Shown one piece after another: positions 31,151-39,569 of a DNA stretch of 41,583 nucleotides. Position 1 is the stretch's first letter. The number at the start of each line of letters is the position of its first letter. The notes beneath the pieces are model-generated. The model was not told the origin of the DNA. It did no database searches and worked only from the letters and a program-made list of their open reading frames with translations. Origin of the DNA: Atribacteraceae bacterium (GTDB taxonomy: Bacteria > Atribacterota > Atribacteria > Atribacterales > Atribacteraceae); assembly GCA_035477455.1 (NCBI GenBank), contig DATIKP010000039.1:1-41583 (forward strand). The letters run 5' to 3'. The position numbers were made by a program, and so were the translations under genes.

Positions 31151-33178
31151 GTGCCGGACCAGTTTGATATCAATAAATATGTCGGGGTTTTCCTGGAAGA
31201 GGCCGATGAACATATCGAACGGCTTGAGGAAAACCTGGTGCAATTGGAAAAGGAACCAGGTAATCGAGAGCTCGTACAGGCGGCTTTCCGATCGTTTCAT
31301 ACCATCAAGGGCTCTTCGGGTTCCATGGGTTTTGCGCGAATGATGGAACTGGCTCACATAATGGAGAACGTTTTGGAAGGTGTGCGGGGCGGGCGGCTTG
31401 AGCCAGCCCCCCTGCTTATTGATGCGCTTCTGCGCGGTGTAGACCTCCTGAAAATCCTGCGGAACGATATATCCTTCCTCGGCCAAGAACCGGATGTCGA
31501 CATCGGGACCGTGGTTAGCCTCCTGAAATCTTTTTTGTCTGAAAAACCCGGGGCCAATCCTTCGCCACCCATGGACTCAAAACTACGGCCGGAAAGACTG
31601 GCGGAGACTACGGAAGGTTCTTTCACAAGAAAAAAGGATCTGAATTTACAGGTCATCCTGAACGCAGAGTGCTCCATGAAGGGAGTGCGGGCCTACCTGG
31701 TGATTAACCGCCTGCAAGAAGCAGGAGTGACGGCGGTCTCTACCAATCCCTCCCTTGCGGACCTTGAAACTGAAAACTTCGGCCAGGAATTCACGGTCAT
31801 AATCCAAACCGAGAAAGGTGAAGAAAATATCCGTCGGATAGTCGAATCGATCGCCGAAATCGACCGGGTTGAATTTCTGCAGGATATTGACCAAGAAGCG
31901 CTTCAGAAATCGGATGTCCCCCAGAAGGTGGTCGAAAAGCGGGGAGAGGAAGAAAAACTGTCCCGCAACCTGAAAAAAACCGTTCGGGTTGACGTCGAGA
32001 GGCTTGATGCTCTCCTTAACTTGGTCGGGGAGCTGGTCATTGACCGCGCCCGGCTGGAGGACACCATTCAGAAGTTTTCCGACGCACATTCGAACAACGG
32101 GCTTCAAGAGATTCTGACCGAAACCACCACTCATATCGGTCGGGTGACCAACGAGCTTCAAATGGAAATTATGAAAGCCCGCATGTTGCCGCTGTCCGAG
32201 GTTTTTAACCGGTTTCCCCGGATGGTCCGAGATCTTGCCCGCCAGTCGGGGAAGGACGTTGATTTTATAGTGGAGGGCGAAGAAACCGAGCTCGATCGCT
32301 CGCTCCTGGAGGAAATCACCGATCCTTTGATACATCTTCTGCGTAACGCGGTCGACCACGGGATCGAGGAGCGTGAGGAACGCCTGTCCCGGGGCAAGCC
32401 GGAACGGGGTACGATTCTCCTCAAGGCCTACCAGGAGGAGAACTCGGTGGTGATCTTGATCCGGGACGATGGAAAGGGGATGTCTCTCGAGCGTTTGCGG
32501 TCCCGTATGCTCCAGTTGAGCCTGTTCACTGGTGATGAAGTGGCGCAAATGACTGACCAGGAAGTGTTGGAGATCATTTTCACCCCCGGATTTTCTACCA
32601 GTACGGTTGTGACGGACGTTTCCGGCCGGGGCGTAGGCATGGATATCGTGAAAAAAAATATCGAACGGGTAAATGGGCAGGTTTTACTGGAAAGCGACGA
32701 GGGTAAAGGGACCTCCTTCTATCTTCGACTGCCCCTGACGTTGGCCATTGTCCGGGCGCTTCTCATCAAAGCCGATCATTCGATCTATGCGCTCCCCTTG
32801 AACGCTGTGGTGGAAATTGAAAAGGTGGAACGGAAACAGGCCTGCTGGGTCAACAAAGTCCTCGTATCGGTTTTCCGGGATCAGACCTTGCCGCTCTTAC
32901 GTTTGGACGATCTCTTGCGCTCCCGGAAGGCGGAATTCGTTGAAAGTGCGCCAGTTCCGGAAACCCTCTATGTCATAGTAGTGAAAATTGCGCGGAACAT
33001 GGCCGGTCTGGTGGTGGATGAGATTATCGGTGAACAGGAGATCGTCATCAAATCGTTGGGTTCTTTCGTTGGAGACATCAGGGGATTAGGCGGAGCAACC
33101 ATTCTCGGTGATGGCAGGATTTCCTTGATATTGGATGTTGCCAGCTTGCTCTGGAAATTTTCTCACGTAGGAGGTTAG
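31151..33178 (+). CDS. cheA: Chemotaxis histidine kinase CheA
   Basis: 675 aa. The HPt domain carries the phosphorylated His50 in FRSFHTIKGSSGSMGF. A CheY-binding P2-like domain spans about residues 160-240, and a dimerisation domain follows (RVDVERLDALLNLVGELVID). The HATPase domain has LLRNAVDHGIEE, DDGKGMS and GRGVGMDIVKKN, and a C-terminal CheW-like domain couples it to receptors. It autophosphorylates under control of the chemoreceptors and passes phosphate to CheY, encoded 7 bp downstream. Start is GTG with GGAGG about 8 nt upstream. Confidence 0.97.
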   Translation: MPDQFDINKYVGVFLEEADEHIERLEENLVQLEKEPGNRELVQAAFRSFHTIKGSSGSMGFARMMELAHIMENVLEGVRGGRLEPAPLLIDALLRGVDLLKILRNDISFLGQEPDVDIGTVVSLLKSFLSEKPGANPSPPMDSKLRPERLAETTEGSFTRKKDLNLQVILNAECSMKGVRAYLVINRLQEAGVTAVSTNPSLADLETENFGQEFTVIIQTEKGEENIRRIVESIAEIDRVEFLQDIDQEALQKSDVPQKVVEKRGEEEKLSRNLKKTVRVDVERLDALLNLVGELVIDRARLEDTIQKFSDAHSNNGLQEILTETTTHIGRVTNELQMEIMKARMLPLSEVFNRFPRMVRDLARQSGKDVDFIVEGEETELDRSLLEEITDPLIHLLRNAVDHGIEEREERLSRGKPERGTILLKAYQEENSVVILIRDDGKGMSLERLRSRMLQLSLFTGDEVAQMTDQEVLEIIFTPGFSTSTVVTDVSGRGVGMDIVKKNIERVNGQVLLESDEGKGTSFYLRLPLTLAIVRALLIKADHSIYALPLNAVVEIEKVERKQACWVNKVLVSVFRDQTLPLLRLDDLLRSRKAEFVESAPVPETLYVIVVKIARNMAGLVVDEIIGEQEIVIKSLGSFVGDIRGLGGATILGDGRISLILDVASLLWKFSHVGG

Positions 33179-33184
33179 CGGTTT

Positions 33185-33550
33185 ATGGCTGGAAAAATCA
33201 TGATCGTTGACGATGCCGCCTTTATGAGGATGATGCTCAAGGACATTATCACCAAGAATGGCTTTGAAGTGGTTGCCGAAGCCGCCAACGGCCGGGAAGC
33301 GGTAATGAAGTTTGACGAACTGAAGCCGGATTTGGTGACCATGGATATCACGATGCCGGAAATGGACGGAATCAATGCCACCAAGGAAATCAGGTCGAAA
33401 AATCCTGAGGCGAAAATCATCATGTGCAGCGCTATGGGACAGCAGGCCATGGTGGTGGACGCCATCCAGGCGGGAGCCAAGGATTTTGTGGTCAAACCGT
33501 TCAAACCGGACCGGGTTCTCGAAGCGATAAAAAAGGTTCTGGGGTTATGA
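33185..33550 (+). CDS. cheY: Chemotaxis response regulator CheY
   Basis: A 121-aa single receiver domain. Acidic pocket DD at residues 9-10, phosphoacceptor Asp54 (VTMDITMPEM), and a conserved Lys in FVVKPF. The compact form MAGKIMIVDDAAFMRMMLKD is typical of thermophile and Firmicutes-like CheY. Phospho-CheY binds the flagellar switch. The cheA stop, GGAGG and the start lie within 25 bp, so the two genes are co-translated. Confidence 0.96.
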   Translation: MAGKIMIVDDAAFMRMMLKDIITKNGFEVVAEAANGREAVMKFDELKPDLVTMDITMPEMDGINATKEIRSKNPEAKIIMCSAMGQQAMVVDAIQAGAKDFVVKPFKPDRVLEAIKKVLGL

Positions 33551-33593
33551 AATCGACCAGTTGGATGAAGACGGTCTAGGTAAATCGCGGGTA

Positions 33594-35117
33594 ATGACCA
33601 GGCTGGACAGCGATTTTGTACGGTATTTTCTCAGGAATCTTCGTCGTTTCCTGAGCGCTTCCTTTGTCGTTCTGGTGAGTGGAGAGAAGAGGGTGCCGGT
33701 TTGTTACAGCGGGCTCCACCGGTATCGCGCCTCCTTGCGTAATATTCTCTCGATGCTTCCCCCCGGCAAAAGGGAAGAAACCCTGCGCCTGACGGTGGCC
33801 AGGGATCGAGCACTTACCGTCCGGGTGCTTTATTTAGGCGAAAGCGGATTGTTGTTGGTCGGGAACAGTGAAAACGAGGATCACGAATTTCTCAAAATTC
33901 CGTTGCCCGGACGGGAACGCCGGGTCCTCGAGCGGTTTCTGATAAAAATTGGAGAGGAAAGCGGCTTGGACGTAGAGTCCGCCCTGTTTTCCTATAGTTT
34001 TTTCAGCCGGATTCCCTTCGGATTGTTGGTGATGGATTTCCAGGGAAAAATCATCGAATGGAACGAGAAAATGGCCATACTCAGCGGTTGGTCTAGACAG
34101 CAGGTCCTGGGCCACCGGTATTCTGAGTACCTGCTTTGTGACGTGCCCCTGGAAAGCCTGTTGCGTGGTCTATTGTTCGGCGACAGCCTCTTCCTGCGGA
34201 ATTATCGATTTATGAGCCGGCACCAGGAAGAAATTCTGATGAATGTTCATCTCTTTTTGTGGGAACGGGATGAACGGTTTCCTCGGGTGGTCTTCGTGGT
34301 CGAAGATGTCACCGAGAAAGCCAGGCTGGGGGAAAATGTCCGCCAGATTGAAAAACTCTCGACCCTGGGTCGTTTTATTTCCGGAATCGCCCACGAAATC
34401 AACAATCCACTGGCGGTCATCTACGGGTACTCCCAGATGCTTCTGCAAAGCTTGGATCGGGAAACGGCGGACTGCCGGGAGTGCAAGACGGTGCGACGTG
34501 GTCTGGAACGTATCGAAGACGAAGCTGAGCACTGCGGAAAACTCATCCAGAATCTGATCGATTTTTCCAAGCCCACCTCTCTCCATCGGGAGCTGACCGA
34601 CATCAACCTACTGGTTAAGGAAAGCCTGAATCTGATGGATATATACCTACTGCAGGGGAGGAAGACGGAATTCAGCCTGGCTCCTGATCTCCCCGAAATC
34701 ATGGTCGATCGCCTCAAATTGAAGCAGGTTTTTATCAACCTGGCCAAAAACGCCTTCGAAGCCATGACCGGCGAAACCGGACGGATGCTCCTGTCCACAC
34801 GGCTTCGGACCCTCTCCTCCCTTCCCGGTAAAGATCTGTCTTTGGTTTTGAGCGCGACGGAAAATCGCCGTCAGGACGGTCTCCGCTTCGTCCAGATTAT
34901 TTTCTCCGACAATGGCGAAGGTATTTCCCGGGACAAGATACCGCACATATTCGAACCCTTTTATACCACGCGTGACCGGGGAACCGGCCTGGGTCTTTCC
35001 ATCTGTTACGGCATTGTGAAAACGCACGGGGGATGGATCGAGATCGATTCTCCGTGCGAAAACGAGCGGGGGACCACGGTAACGATTTTTCTTCCTGTGG
35101 AGGCGAAGACATCCTGA
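33594..35117 (+). CDS. PAS-domain sensor histidine kinase, NtrB/FlgS-like
   Basis: 507 aa from the ATG at 33594 (518 aa from a TTG at 33561; neither has a good ribosome site). It lacks TM segments, so it is probably cytoplasmic. A variable N-terminal region is followed by a PAS domain (about 145-250, GLLVMDFQGKIIEWNEKM). The dimerisation/phosphoacceptor helix has His267 in SGIAHEINNPLAV, and the ATPase domain shows NLAKNAFEAM, DNGEGIS and GTGLGLSICYGI. Soluble PAS kinases of this kind activate NtrC-type regulators. The gene overlaps rpoN by one base (TGATG), supporting an FlgS-like role with the regulator at 26842. Confidence 0.9.
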   Translation: MTRLDSDFVRYFLRNLRRFLSASFVVLVSGEKRVPVCYSGLHRYRASLRNILSMLPPGKREETLRLTVARDRALTVRVLYLGESGLLLVGNSENEDHEFLKIPLPGRERRVLERFLIKIGEESGLDVESALFSYSFFSRIPFGLLVMDFQGKIIEWNEKMAILSGWSRQQVLGHRYSEYLLCDVPLESLLRGLLFGDSLFLRNYRFMSRHQEEILMNVHLFLWERDERFPRVVFVVEDVTEKARLGENVRQIEKLSTLGRFISGIAHEINNPLAVIYGYSQMLLQSLDRETADCRECKTVRRGLERIEDEAEHCGKLIQNLIDFSKPTSLHRELTDINLLVKESLNLMDIYLLQGRKTEFSLAPDLPEIMVDRLKLKQVFINLAKNAFEAMTGETGRMLLSTRLRTLSSLPGKDLSLVLSATENRRQDGLRFVQIIFSDNGEGISRDKIPHIFEPFYTTRDRGTGLGLSICYGIVKTHGGWIEIDSPCENERGTTVTIFLPVEAKTS

Positions 35118-36457
35118 TGTCCAGGCTCAGGCAGGTGATGAGAACCGTTACCCGGCAGCAGATGTTACCCAAGATGGTTGTGGCGGGAGAGATGATGGCC
35201 ATGAACCTGGTTGAACTCGAACAGAAACTCCAGGGGATCCTCGAAGAGAACCCGGCTCTTGACTTCAGTGACGATGGTTTGTGTTTCTTCTGCGGCGGCC
35301 GTCTCGGACGACACCATGAACAATGTCCCAACTGTGGCCGCAACCTTCGCGCTGGAAGCCAGAACGAGATGCCCATTGAAGACGTTCCCTCGATTCATCA
35401 GATGCGCAACTGGAAAAACCTTCTCCAGGAGGAGATCGAGTCCTTTGTCGAACTTGTGCCGGAGGACATCAACCTGTTCCGCTTATTGATCATTAACCTT
35501 GACCGGGAAGGGTTTCTGCGGGTCGACCTGGACCAGTTGGCCCTAATTGCCCAAGAAACGGAAGGCCGCATCCGGGATTTGATCGATAGAATTCGCGCAG
35601 CCGGATTTCCCGGTTTTGCCTGCCGGGACGCCGTGGAATTTCTGGTTGTCCAGCTCCGGGACCTGGGAACGCTCGATTCGTCGCATTCCTTTGATGCGAT
35701 CAGGAAGGAAATACGGAGAAGCCCCCAGTGGTTCGAAAAGCTGGTGGAAACGGTGCGGGACCGGCTATCCTACTCTCCCGCTCAGCTGTTCGAAGCCTCC
35801 TTGGGCCAGGAGCGGGACATTGTCTCCAGTGAGGAGGAATACATACGCTGGGACGCGGAAATCTGGGAAAATGAAGAAGGTCGTTTTGATGTCGCCCTGC
35901 TTTCCTCATCCCTCCTGGACGTGAATATCAACCGGGAGTTTGTTCGGATCGTGAACCAAGAGACGGCAAATTTTTCGGAAAAAGATCGGTTGTATTGTCA
36001 GGAAAAACTACGCGAGGCGAAAGAAGTGATATCCTGTCTGAGTTACCGGCACAGGCTGCTCCTGTCGGTCCTGCAGTATATCGTGAGCCAGGAACAGGAT
36101 TATTTCCGCCATGGCTTTCGCTATTACGTCCCGCTCAAACAGCGGGAAATCGCCGAGGCGCTGGGGGTGTCCAACAGTGGCATCTGTCAGATCCTGAAAA
36201 ACAAAGCCGTGCGTTTCCCGGAGGGAACGGTGCGGGACATCAAATTTTTTTTCAATACCTCCTACCCGGTGAAGGAAATGATCCGGATTCTCCTTGCCCG
36301 CGAGAACCCCCGGCACCCCTTTTCCGACCGAAAACTCCAGATGGAGCTCAAAGAAAACGGCTTTGCCCTCTCGCGACGCAGCATCACCCTCTACCGTGAA
36401 GATATGGGCGTCTTGCCTTCCTTCCTGAGAAGAAGAATGTGGGCTTCAACGCACTGA
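35117..36457 (+). CDS. rpoN: Divergent sigma-54 factor with zinc-ribbon-like insert
   Basis: 446 aa. N-terminal region I is shortened and poor in Gln, but ends in the recognisable LEQKLQGILEENPALDF. It is followed by a four-cysteine zinc-ribbon-like motif, CxxC at Cys56/Cys59 and CPNC at Cys70/Cys73, which ordinary sigma-54 lacks. The core-binding region spans about 95-300. The central HTH (PLKQREIAEALGVSNSGICQ, then NKAVRFPEGTVRDIKFFF) and a C-terminal DNA-binding domain follow. The RpoN box is LSRRSITLYRED (418-429), diverged from the usual ARRTVAKYRE. A start at 35117 overlaps the kinase stop by one base. Expected to serve the flagellar genes around it. Confidence 0.85.
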   Translation: MSRLRQVMRTVTRQQMLPKMVVAGEMMAMNLVELEQKLQGILEENPALDFSDDGLCFFCGGRLGRHHEQCPNCGRNLRAGSQNEMPIEDVPSIHQMRNWKNLLQEEIESFVELVPEDINLFRLLIINLDREGFLRVDLDQLALIAQETEGRIRDLIDRIRAAGFPGFACRDAVEFLVVQLRDLGTLDSSHSFDAIRKEIRRSPQWFEKLVETVRDRLSYSPAQLFEASLGQERDIVSSEEEYIRWDAEIWENEEGRFDVALLSSSLLDVNINREFVRIVNQETANFSEKDRLYCQEKLREAKEVISCLSYRHRLLLSVLQYIVSQEQDYFRHGFRYYVPLKQREIAEALGVSNSGICQILKNKAVRFPEGTVRDIKFFFNTSYPVKEMIRILLARENPRHPFSDRKLQMELKENGFALSRRSITLYREDMGVLPSFLRRRMWASTH

Positions 36458-36765
36458 AGCGGTTCGCTGTGACGGTCAATACTCCTCTCTGATTTTTTCT
36501 GATTGTCCTCCTTTTGGCAAGAAATTTTATCCCTATCCCCAATTAGGTGCAGGCAACAGGCCTTGGACTAACCCGACTAAGAGGAAAGCGCTTGTCGTCC
36601 CGCAGGGGAGGTATTCATCGGGGAACGTTGTAGGACATTGTTTGACCCCTGATTCTGGATCATGCTGGATCATGACCGGGGGGGAGGTCAAGTGCGGGTG
36701 TGTGATGATCAGCGTGGTGGCTGGTACTGGCAACGCATGCCCACCATGAAAGGGAGGTGAAATCG
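36458..36765. other. Intergenic region upstream of flgB with tandem 10-mer
   Basis: 308 nt without a gene. It carries CTGGATCATG twice in tandem (36655-36674), a TTGACC that could be a -35 (36642) but without a good -10, and the TTGGCAAG-type element listed separately. A pair of GG and GC dinucleotides near 36710-36730 has the wrong spacing for a standard sigma-54 site. Confidence 0.5.
36514..36531 (+). promoter_or_regulatory. TTGGCAAG-type element (candidate sigma-54-like promoter) before flgB
   Basis: TTGGCAAGAAATTTTATC matches 8082-8099 at 16 of 18 positions. A -24-like TTGGCA is followed at standard distance by TTTATC instead of TTGCAT. It lies 235 nt before the flgB start and just after rpoN, so it could drive the basal-body operon. 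Confidence 0.35.
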
Positions 36766-37176
36766 GTGACCGGGAAAATAGTCCATAATAGAATCATCAA
36801 CCTTTTGGAGCGGGGCTTGGATGCCTCGGCCTTCCGGCATGGGATCCTGGCCGGTAATGTGTCCAACGTGGAAACGCCGGGATATCGTCGGTTCGACATG
36901 GATTTTACCGGGTACCTGGAAGCCGGGATTCAAAAGCAAACAGCGAAGCTTCCGCTTGTGTTCACTCATGAAAACCATTTCCGCGAAGGGCCATACCGGA
37001 TCAAGGGTCTCGAAAAAGAAATGGAAGAATTTGCCGTCCGGCAGGACGCCTCAGGGGTTGATATCGAAAAAGAAATGACTTTGGTTCTGCAGAACGCCCT
37101 CTATCATCAAATTCTGTCCCGTATAATTTCCGATAGGCTAAGCGGGCTGCGCAACGTTATCCGGGAGGTCCGATAA
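36766..37176 (+). CDS. flgB: Flagellar basal-body rod protein FlgB
   Basis: 136 aa. The family N terminus LERGLDASAFRHGILAGNVS leads to NVETPGYRRFDMDF; the C-terminal helix (LVLQNALYHQILSRIISDRL) completes the rod fold. The GTG at 36766 has AGGGAGG 8 nt upstream; a GTG at 36757 is inside that ribosome site and less likely. First gene of the rod/rotor operon, 2 bp before flgC. Exported and assembled as the proximal rod. Confidence 0.93.
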   Translation: MTGKIVHNRIINLLERGLDASAFRHGILAGNVSNVETPGYRRFDMDFTGYLEAGIQKQTAKLPLVFTHENHFREGPYRIKGLEKEMEEFAVRQDASGVDIEKEMTLVLQNALYHQILSRIISDRLSGLRNVIREVR

Positions 37177-37178
37177 CC

Positions 37179-37574
37179 ATGAAACTTTTCCGTCATCTTG
37201 ATATCAGCGCCTCCGCCCTCACTGCCGGACGCTTTCGCATGGATGTTATCGCCACCAACATCGCCAACGCGGAGTCCACCCGTACGGAGAACGGCGAGGT
37301 TTTCCGCCGCAGACAGGTCGTCTTCCAGCCGATCAGGGAAACCGGCGGAGTAAAAGTGGTACGGGTCATGGAAGATCAGGTCACACCTACCCGCTTTGTC
37401 TACCAGCCCGGCCATCCCGACGCGAATCCCAGCGGGTATGTCGAATTTCCCAATGTGATTATGGTCAATGAAATGGTGGACCTGATGGCCGCTACCCGAG
37501 CCTATGAAGCCAATATCACCGTATTGAATGCATCCCGGGAAATCATCAATGCCAGCCTGGGCATTGGAAGGTAA
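37179..37574 (+). CDS. flgC: Flagellar basal-body rod protein FlgC
   Basis: 131 aa of normal length. The N terminus FRHLDISASALTAGRFRMDV is followed by ATNIANAESTRTENGEVFRR, and the C-terminal YVEFPNVIMVNEMVDLMAAT block and ending are typical. Proximal rod subunit acting with FlgB and FliE. GGAGG lies upstream inside the end of flgB. A 15-bp inverted repeat separates it from fliE. Confidence 0.96.
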   Translation: MKLFRHLDISASALTAGRFRMDVIATNIANAESTRTENGEVFRRRQVVFQPIRETGGVKVVRVMEDQVTPTRFVYQPGHPDANPSGYVEFPNVIMVNEMVDLMAATRAYEANITVLNASREIINASLGIGR

Positions 37575-37582
37575 ATCGGTGA

Positions 37583-37638
37583 ACCGTGATCAGTGATCGG
37601 CGTTCAATCAATTGCCTTGCTCCATCACTGATCACGGT
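37583..37638. repeat. 15-bp perfect inverted repeat between flgC and fliE
   Basis: ACCGTGATCAGTGAT (37583-37597) and ATCACTGATCACGGT (37624-37638) around a 26-nt loop. There is no T tract. Part of it (GATCGGCGTTCA) recurs with one mismatch at about 23369, upstream of the first four-helix-bundle relic. It may be an mRNA-processing hairpin or a small dispersed repeat. Confidence 0.7.
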
Positions 37639-37659
37639 ACTTTACAGGAGAGTGGATCG

Positions 37660-37962
37660 ATGATTATTCGTGATTTGACGTCGATATATAACGGATTGAA
37701 GTCTTTGCCCGGAACGGAACAGGAGAAAGTTGGACCGGGACCGTCTGGTTTCGGTAACGCGTTGACCGACGCCCTGCAGGAGGTCAATGAACTGCAGCAT
37801 GCGGCGAATAAGGAGATCGAGAGCGTGGTCCTGGGAACGGAGCAAAACGTCCACCAGGCGCTTATCGCCATGGAGAAAGCCGGTATCGCTATGCAGTTGA
37901 CGATCCAAATACGAAACAGAGTGGTTGAAGCTTATCAGGAAATCATGAGAATACAGGTATAG
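37660..37962 (+). CDS. fliE: Flagellar hook-basal body complex protein FliE
   Basis: 100 aa. The C-terminal block VHQALIAMEKAGIAMQLTIQ, followed by IRNRVVEAYQEIMRIQV, is the FliE signature; ALTDALQEVNELQH precedes it. It joins the MS ring to the rod. The ATG at 37660 has CAGGAG about 9 nt upstream. An in-frame ATG at 37612 lies in the inverted-repeat loop and is unlikely. fliF starts 5 bp after the stop. Confidence 0.95.
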   Translation: MIIRDLTSIYNGLKSLPGTEQEKVGPGPSGFGNALTDALQEVNELQHAANKEIESVVLGTEQNVHQALIAMEKAGIAMQLTIQIRNRVVEAYQEIMRIQV

Positions 37963-37967
37963 ATAGA

Positions 37968-39566
37968 ATGCAAAGACCATTTTCCGATCTCCAGAGCCAG
38001 CTTAAAAAAGTCTGGGGCGGGATGAGCCAGGGCCAGAAGATCGTCTTCCTAATGATCAGCGCAACCCTGATTGCAGGATTGATTACTGTGGTAATTTATT
38101 CCGGCCGGCCTGACTTTGCCGCCATTTACCAGCAGTTGGGTCCGGAAGAGGCTGGGCAAGTGGTGGATAAGCTTCGGGAACTCAATATTCCCTACCGGAT
38201 TTCCGCGGGAGGGACCCGTATCGAGGTTCCCCAAGATCAGGTCCATGCGGTGCGCATGCGCATGGCCCAGGAGGGCATCCCTCCCCGGGGAACCGGCTTC
38301 GAACTATTTGACCGGGGCACTTTTGGGTTGACCAATTTCTTGCAGCGGGTCAATTACCAGCGAGGACTCCAGGGAGAACTGGAACGAACCATCATGCAGC
38401 TCGAGGGAGTGGAGAGCGCCCGGGTTCACTTGGTCATGCCCGAAGACGGGCTATTCCTGGATGAACGCCGAGAACCTACCGCTTCTGTGGTACTCCGGAT
38501 GCGTCCAACTGCAACGTTAGGGGAACCGCAAACCGAAGCTATCACTAGCCTGGTGGCCAACAGCGTCGAGGGTCTCAATCCGAACCGGGTGACCATTGTC
38601 GACGACCGGGGGAATATCCTGGCTACAGGCACGGATGAAGCCAGTTGGACCTCGCTTTCCGGTTTTTCGGCCATGCAACTGGCCATGAAGAGAGATTATG
38701 AAGACGGGCTGACCCGCCGGATCCAAAGCATGCTCGAAAGCGTCCTGGGGTACCGGCGGGCAGTCGTGAGGGTCAGTGCCGACATTGATTTCGAACGCCG
38801 GGAGGGAGAAAAGGAAATTTTCGAACCAATCACCGGTACCGAGGGGATTCCCCGCAGCATTCAGGAGACCGAAGAACGCTATGAGGGCGGTGGCCAGTTT
38901 CCGGGAGGCGTCCCCGGTATCGGATCGAATATTCCCGTGTATGGCACCGAAGAACCTCCCCAGGAACACGGTACCTACTCCCGCCGGGATTCCACGGTCA
39001 ACTTCGAGATCAACCGGATCACCGAGCGCTTTGCAGTCAGTCCGGGCCGCCTCAATCGACTGTCCGTGGCGGTCCTGGTTGACGATACCTTACTTCCCGA
39101 AGACCTGGTCAGGGTGAATGAGGCGGTCCGGGCCGCCTCCGGCGCCGATCCGGCCCGTGGTGATGTAGTCATCGTAGAGGCGGTGCCTTTCAACCCCGAG
39201 ATCTGGGAAGAAGAACGGCGGGCACTAGAAACCCGCCGCTTGTTGGAATTCATCGAGCTTTTTGCCAAATACGGAATTCTGGCTGCCCTGCTTATTCTCA
39301 TGTTTATCATGGGCCGTCGCATTCTGGCTGCGGCGACGGCGACACCCGAAGAAGTTTTCGCTGAGTTCTATGAAGACGATAAAGAATACGGGGAAGCAGG
39401 GGAGGGCGAGGAAGAATTGGTCCCGGTCCGGCTTGGAGATCTGTCGCGGGAAGAGAAGATGCGCATGGAACTCCAGGGACACATGGAAAGCGAGATCAAG
39501 AAGCTCTTGCAGAGCAACCCCGAAGATGGGGCAAAGCTGATCCGAAACTGGTTAGTCGAGGAGTAG
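37968..39566 (+). CDS. fliF: Flagellar MS-ring protein FliF
   Basis: 532 aa, normal length. An N-terminal TM (about residues 24-43, ISATLIAGLITVVIYSG) is followed by ring-building domains with YQQLGPEEAGQVVDKLRELN, GLTNFLQRVNYQRGLQGELE and VRVSADIDFERREGEKE. A second TM lies at about 428-450. The cytoplasmic tail (MRMELQGHMESEIKKLLQSN) binds FliG. The MS ring is the assembly base of the flagellum. fliG starts 3 bp later. Confidence 0.97.
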   Translation: MQRPFSDLQSQLKKVWGGMSQGQKIVFLMISATLIAGLITVVIYSGRPDFAAIYQQLGPEEAGQVVDKLRELNIPYRISAGGTRIEVPQDQVHAVRMRMAQEGIPPRGTGFELFDRGTFGLTNFLQRVNYQRGLQGELERTIMQLEGVESARVHLVMPEDGLFLDERREPTASVVLRMRPTATLGEPQTEAITSLVANSVEGLNPNRVTIVDDRGNILATGTDEASWTSLSGFSAMQLAMKRDYEDGLTRRIQSMLESVLGYRRAVVRVSADIDFERREGEKEIFEPITGTEGIPRSIQETEERYEGGGQFPGGVPGIGSNIPVYGTEEPPQEHGTYSRRDSTVNFEINRITERFAVSPGRLNRLSVAVLVDDTLLPEDLVRVNEAVRAASGADPARGDVVIVEAVPFNPEIWEEERRALETRRLLEFIELFAKYGILAALLILMFIMGRRILAAATATPEEVFAEFYEDDKEYGEAGEGEEELVPVRLGDLSREEKMRMELQGHMESEIKKLLQSNPEDGAKLIRNWLVEE

Positions 39567-39569
39567 GCG

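Noticed and set aside
31646-32548. 300-codon minus-strand frame
   Set aside because: Antisense to cheA, whose motifs are complete.
36710-36740. Standard sigma-54 promoter before flgB
   Set aside because: GG and GC are 9 rather than 10 nt apart and the flanks do not fit.
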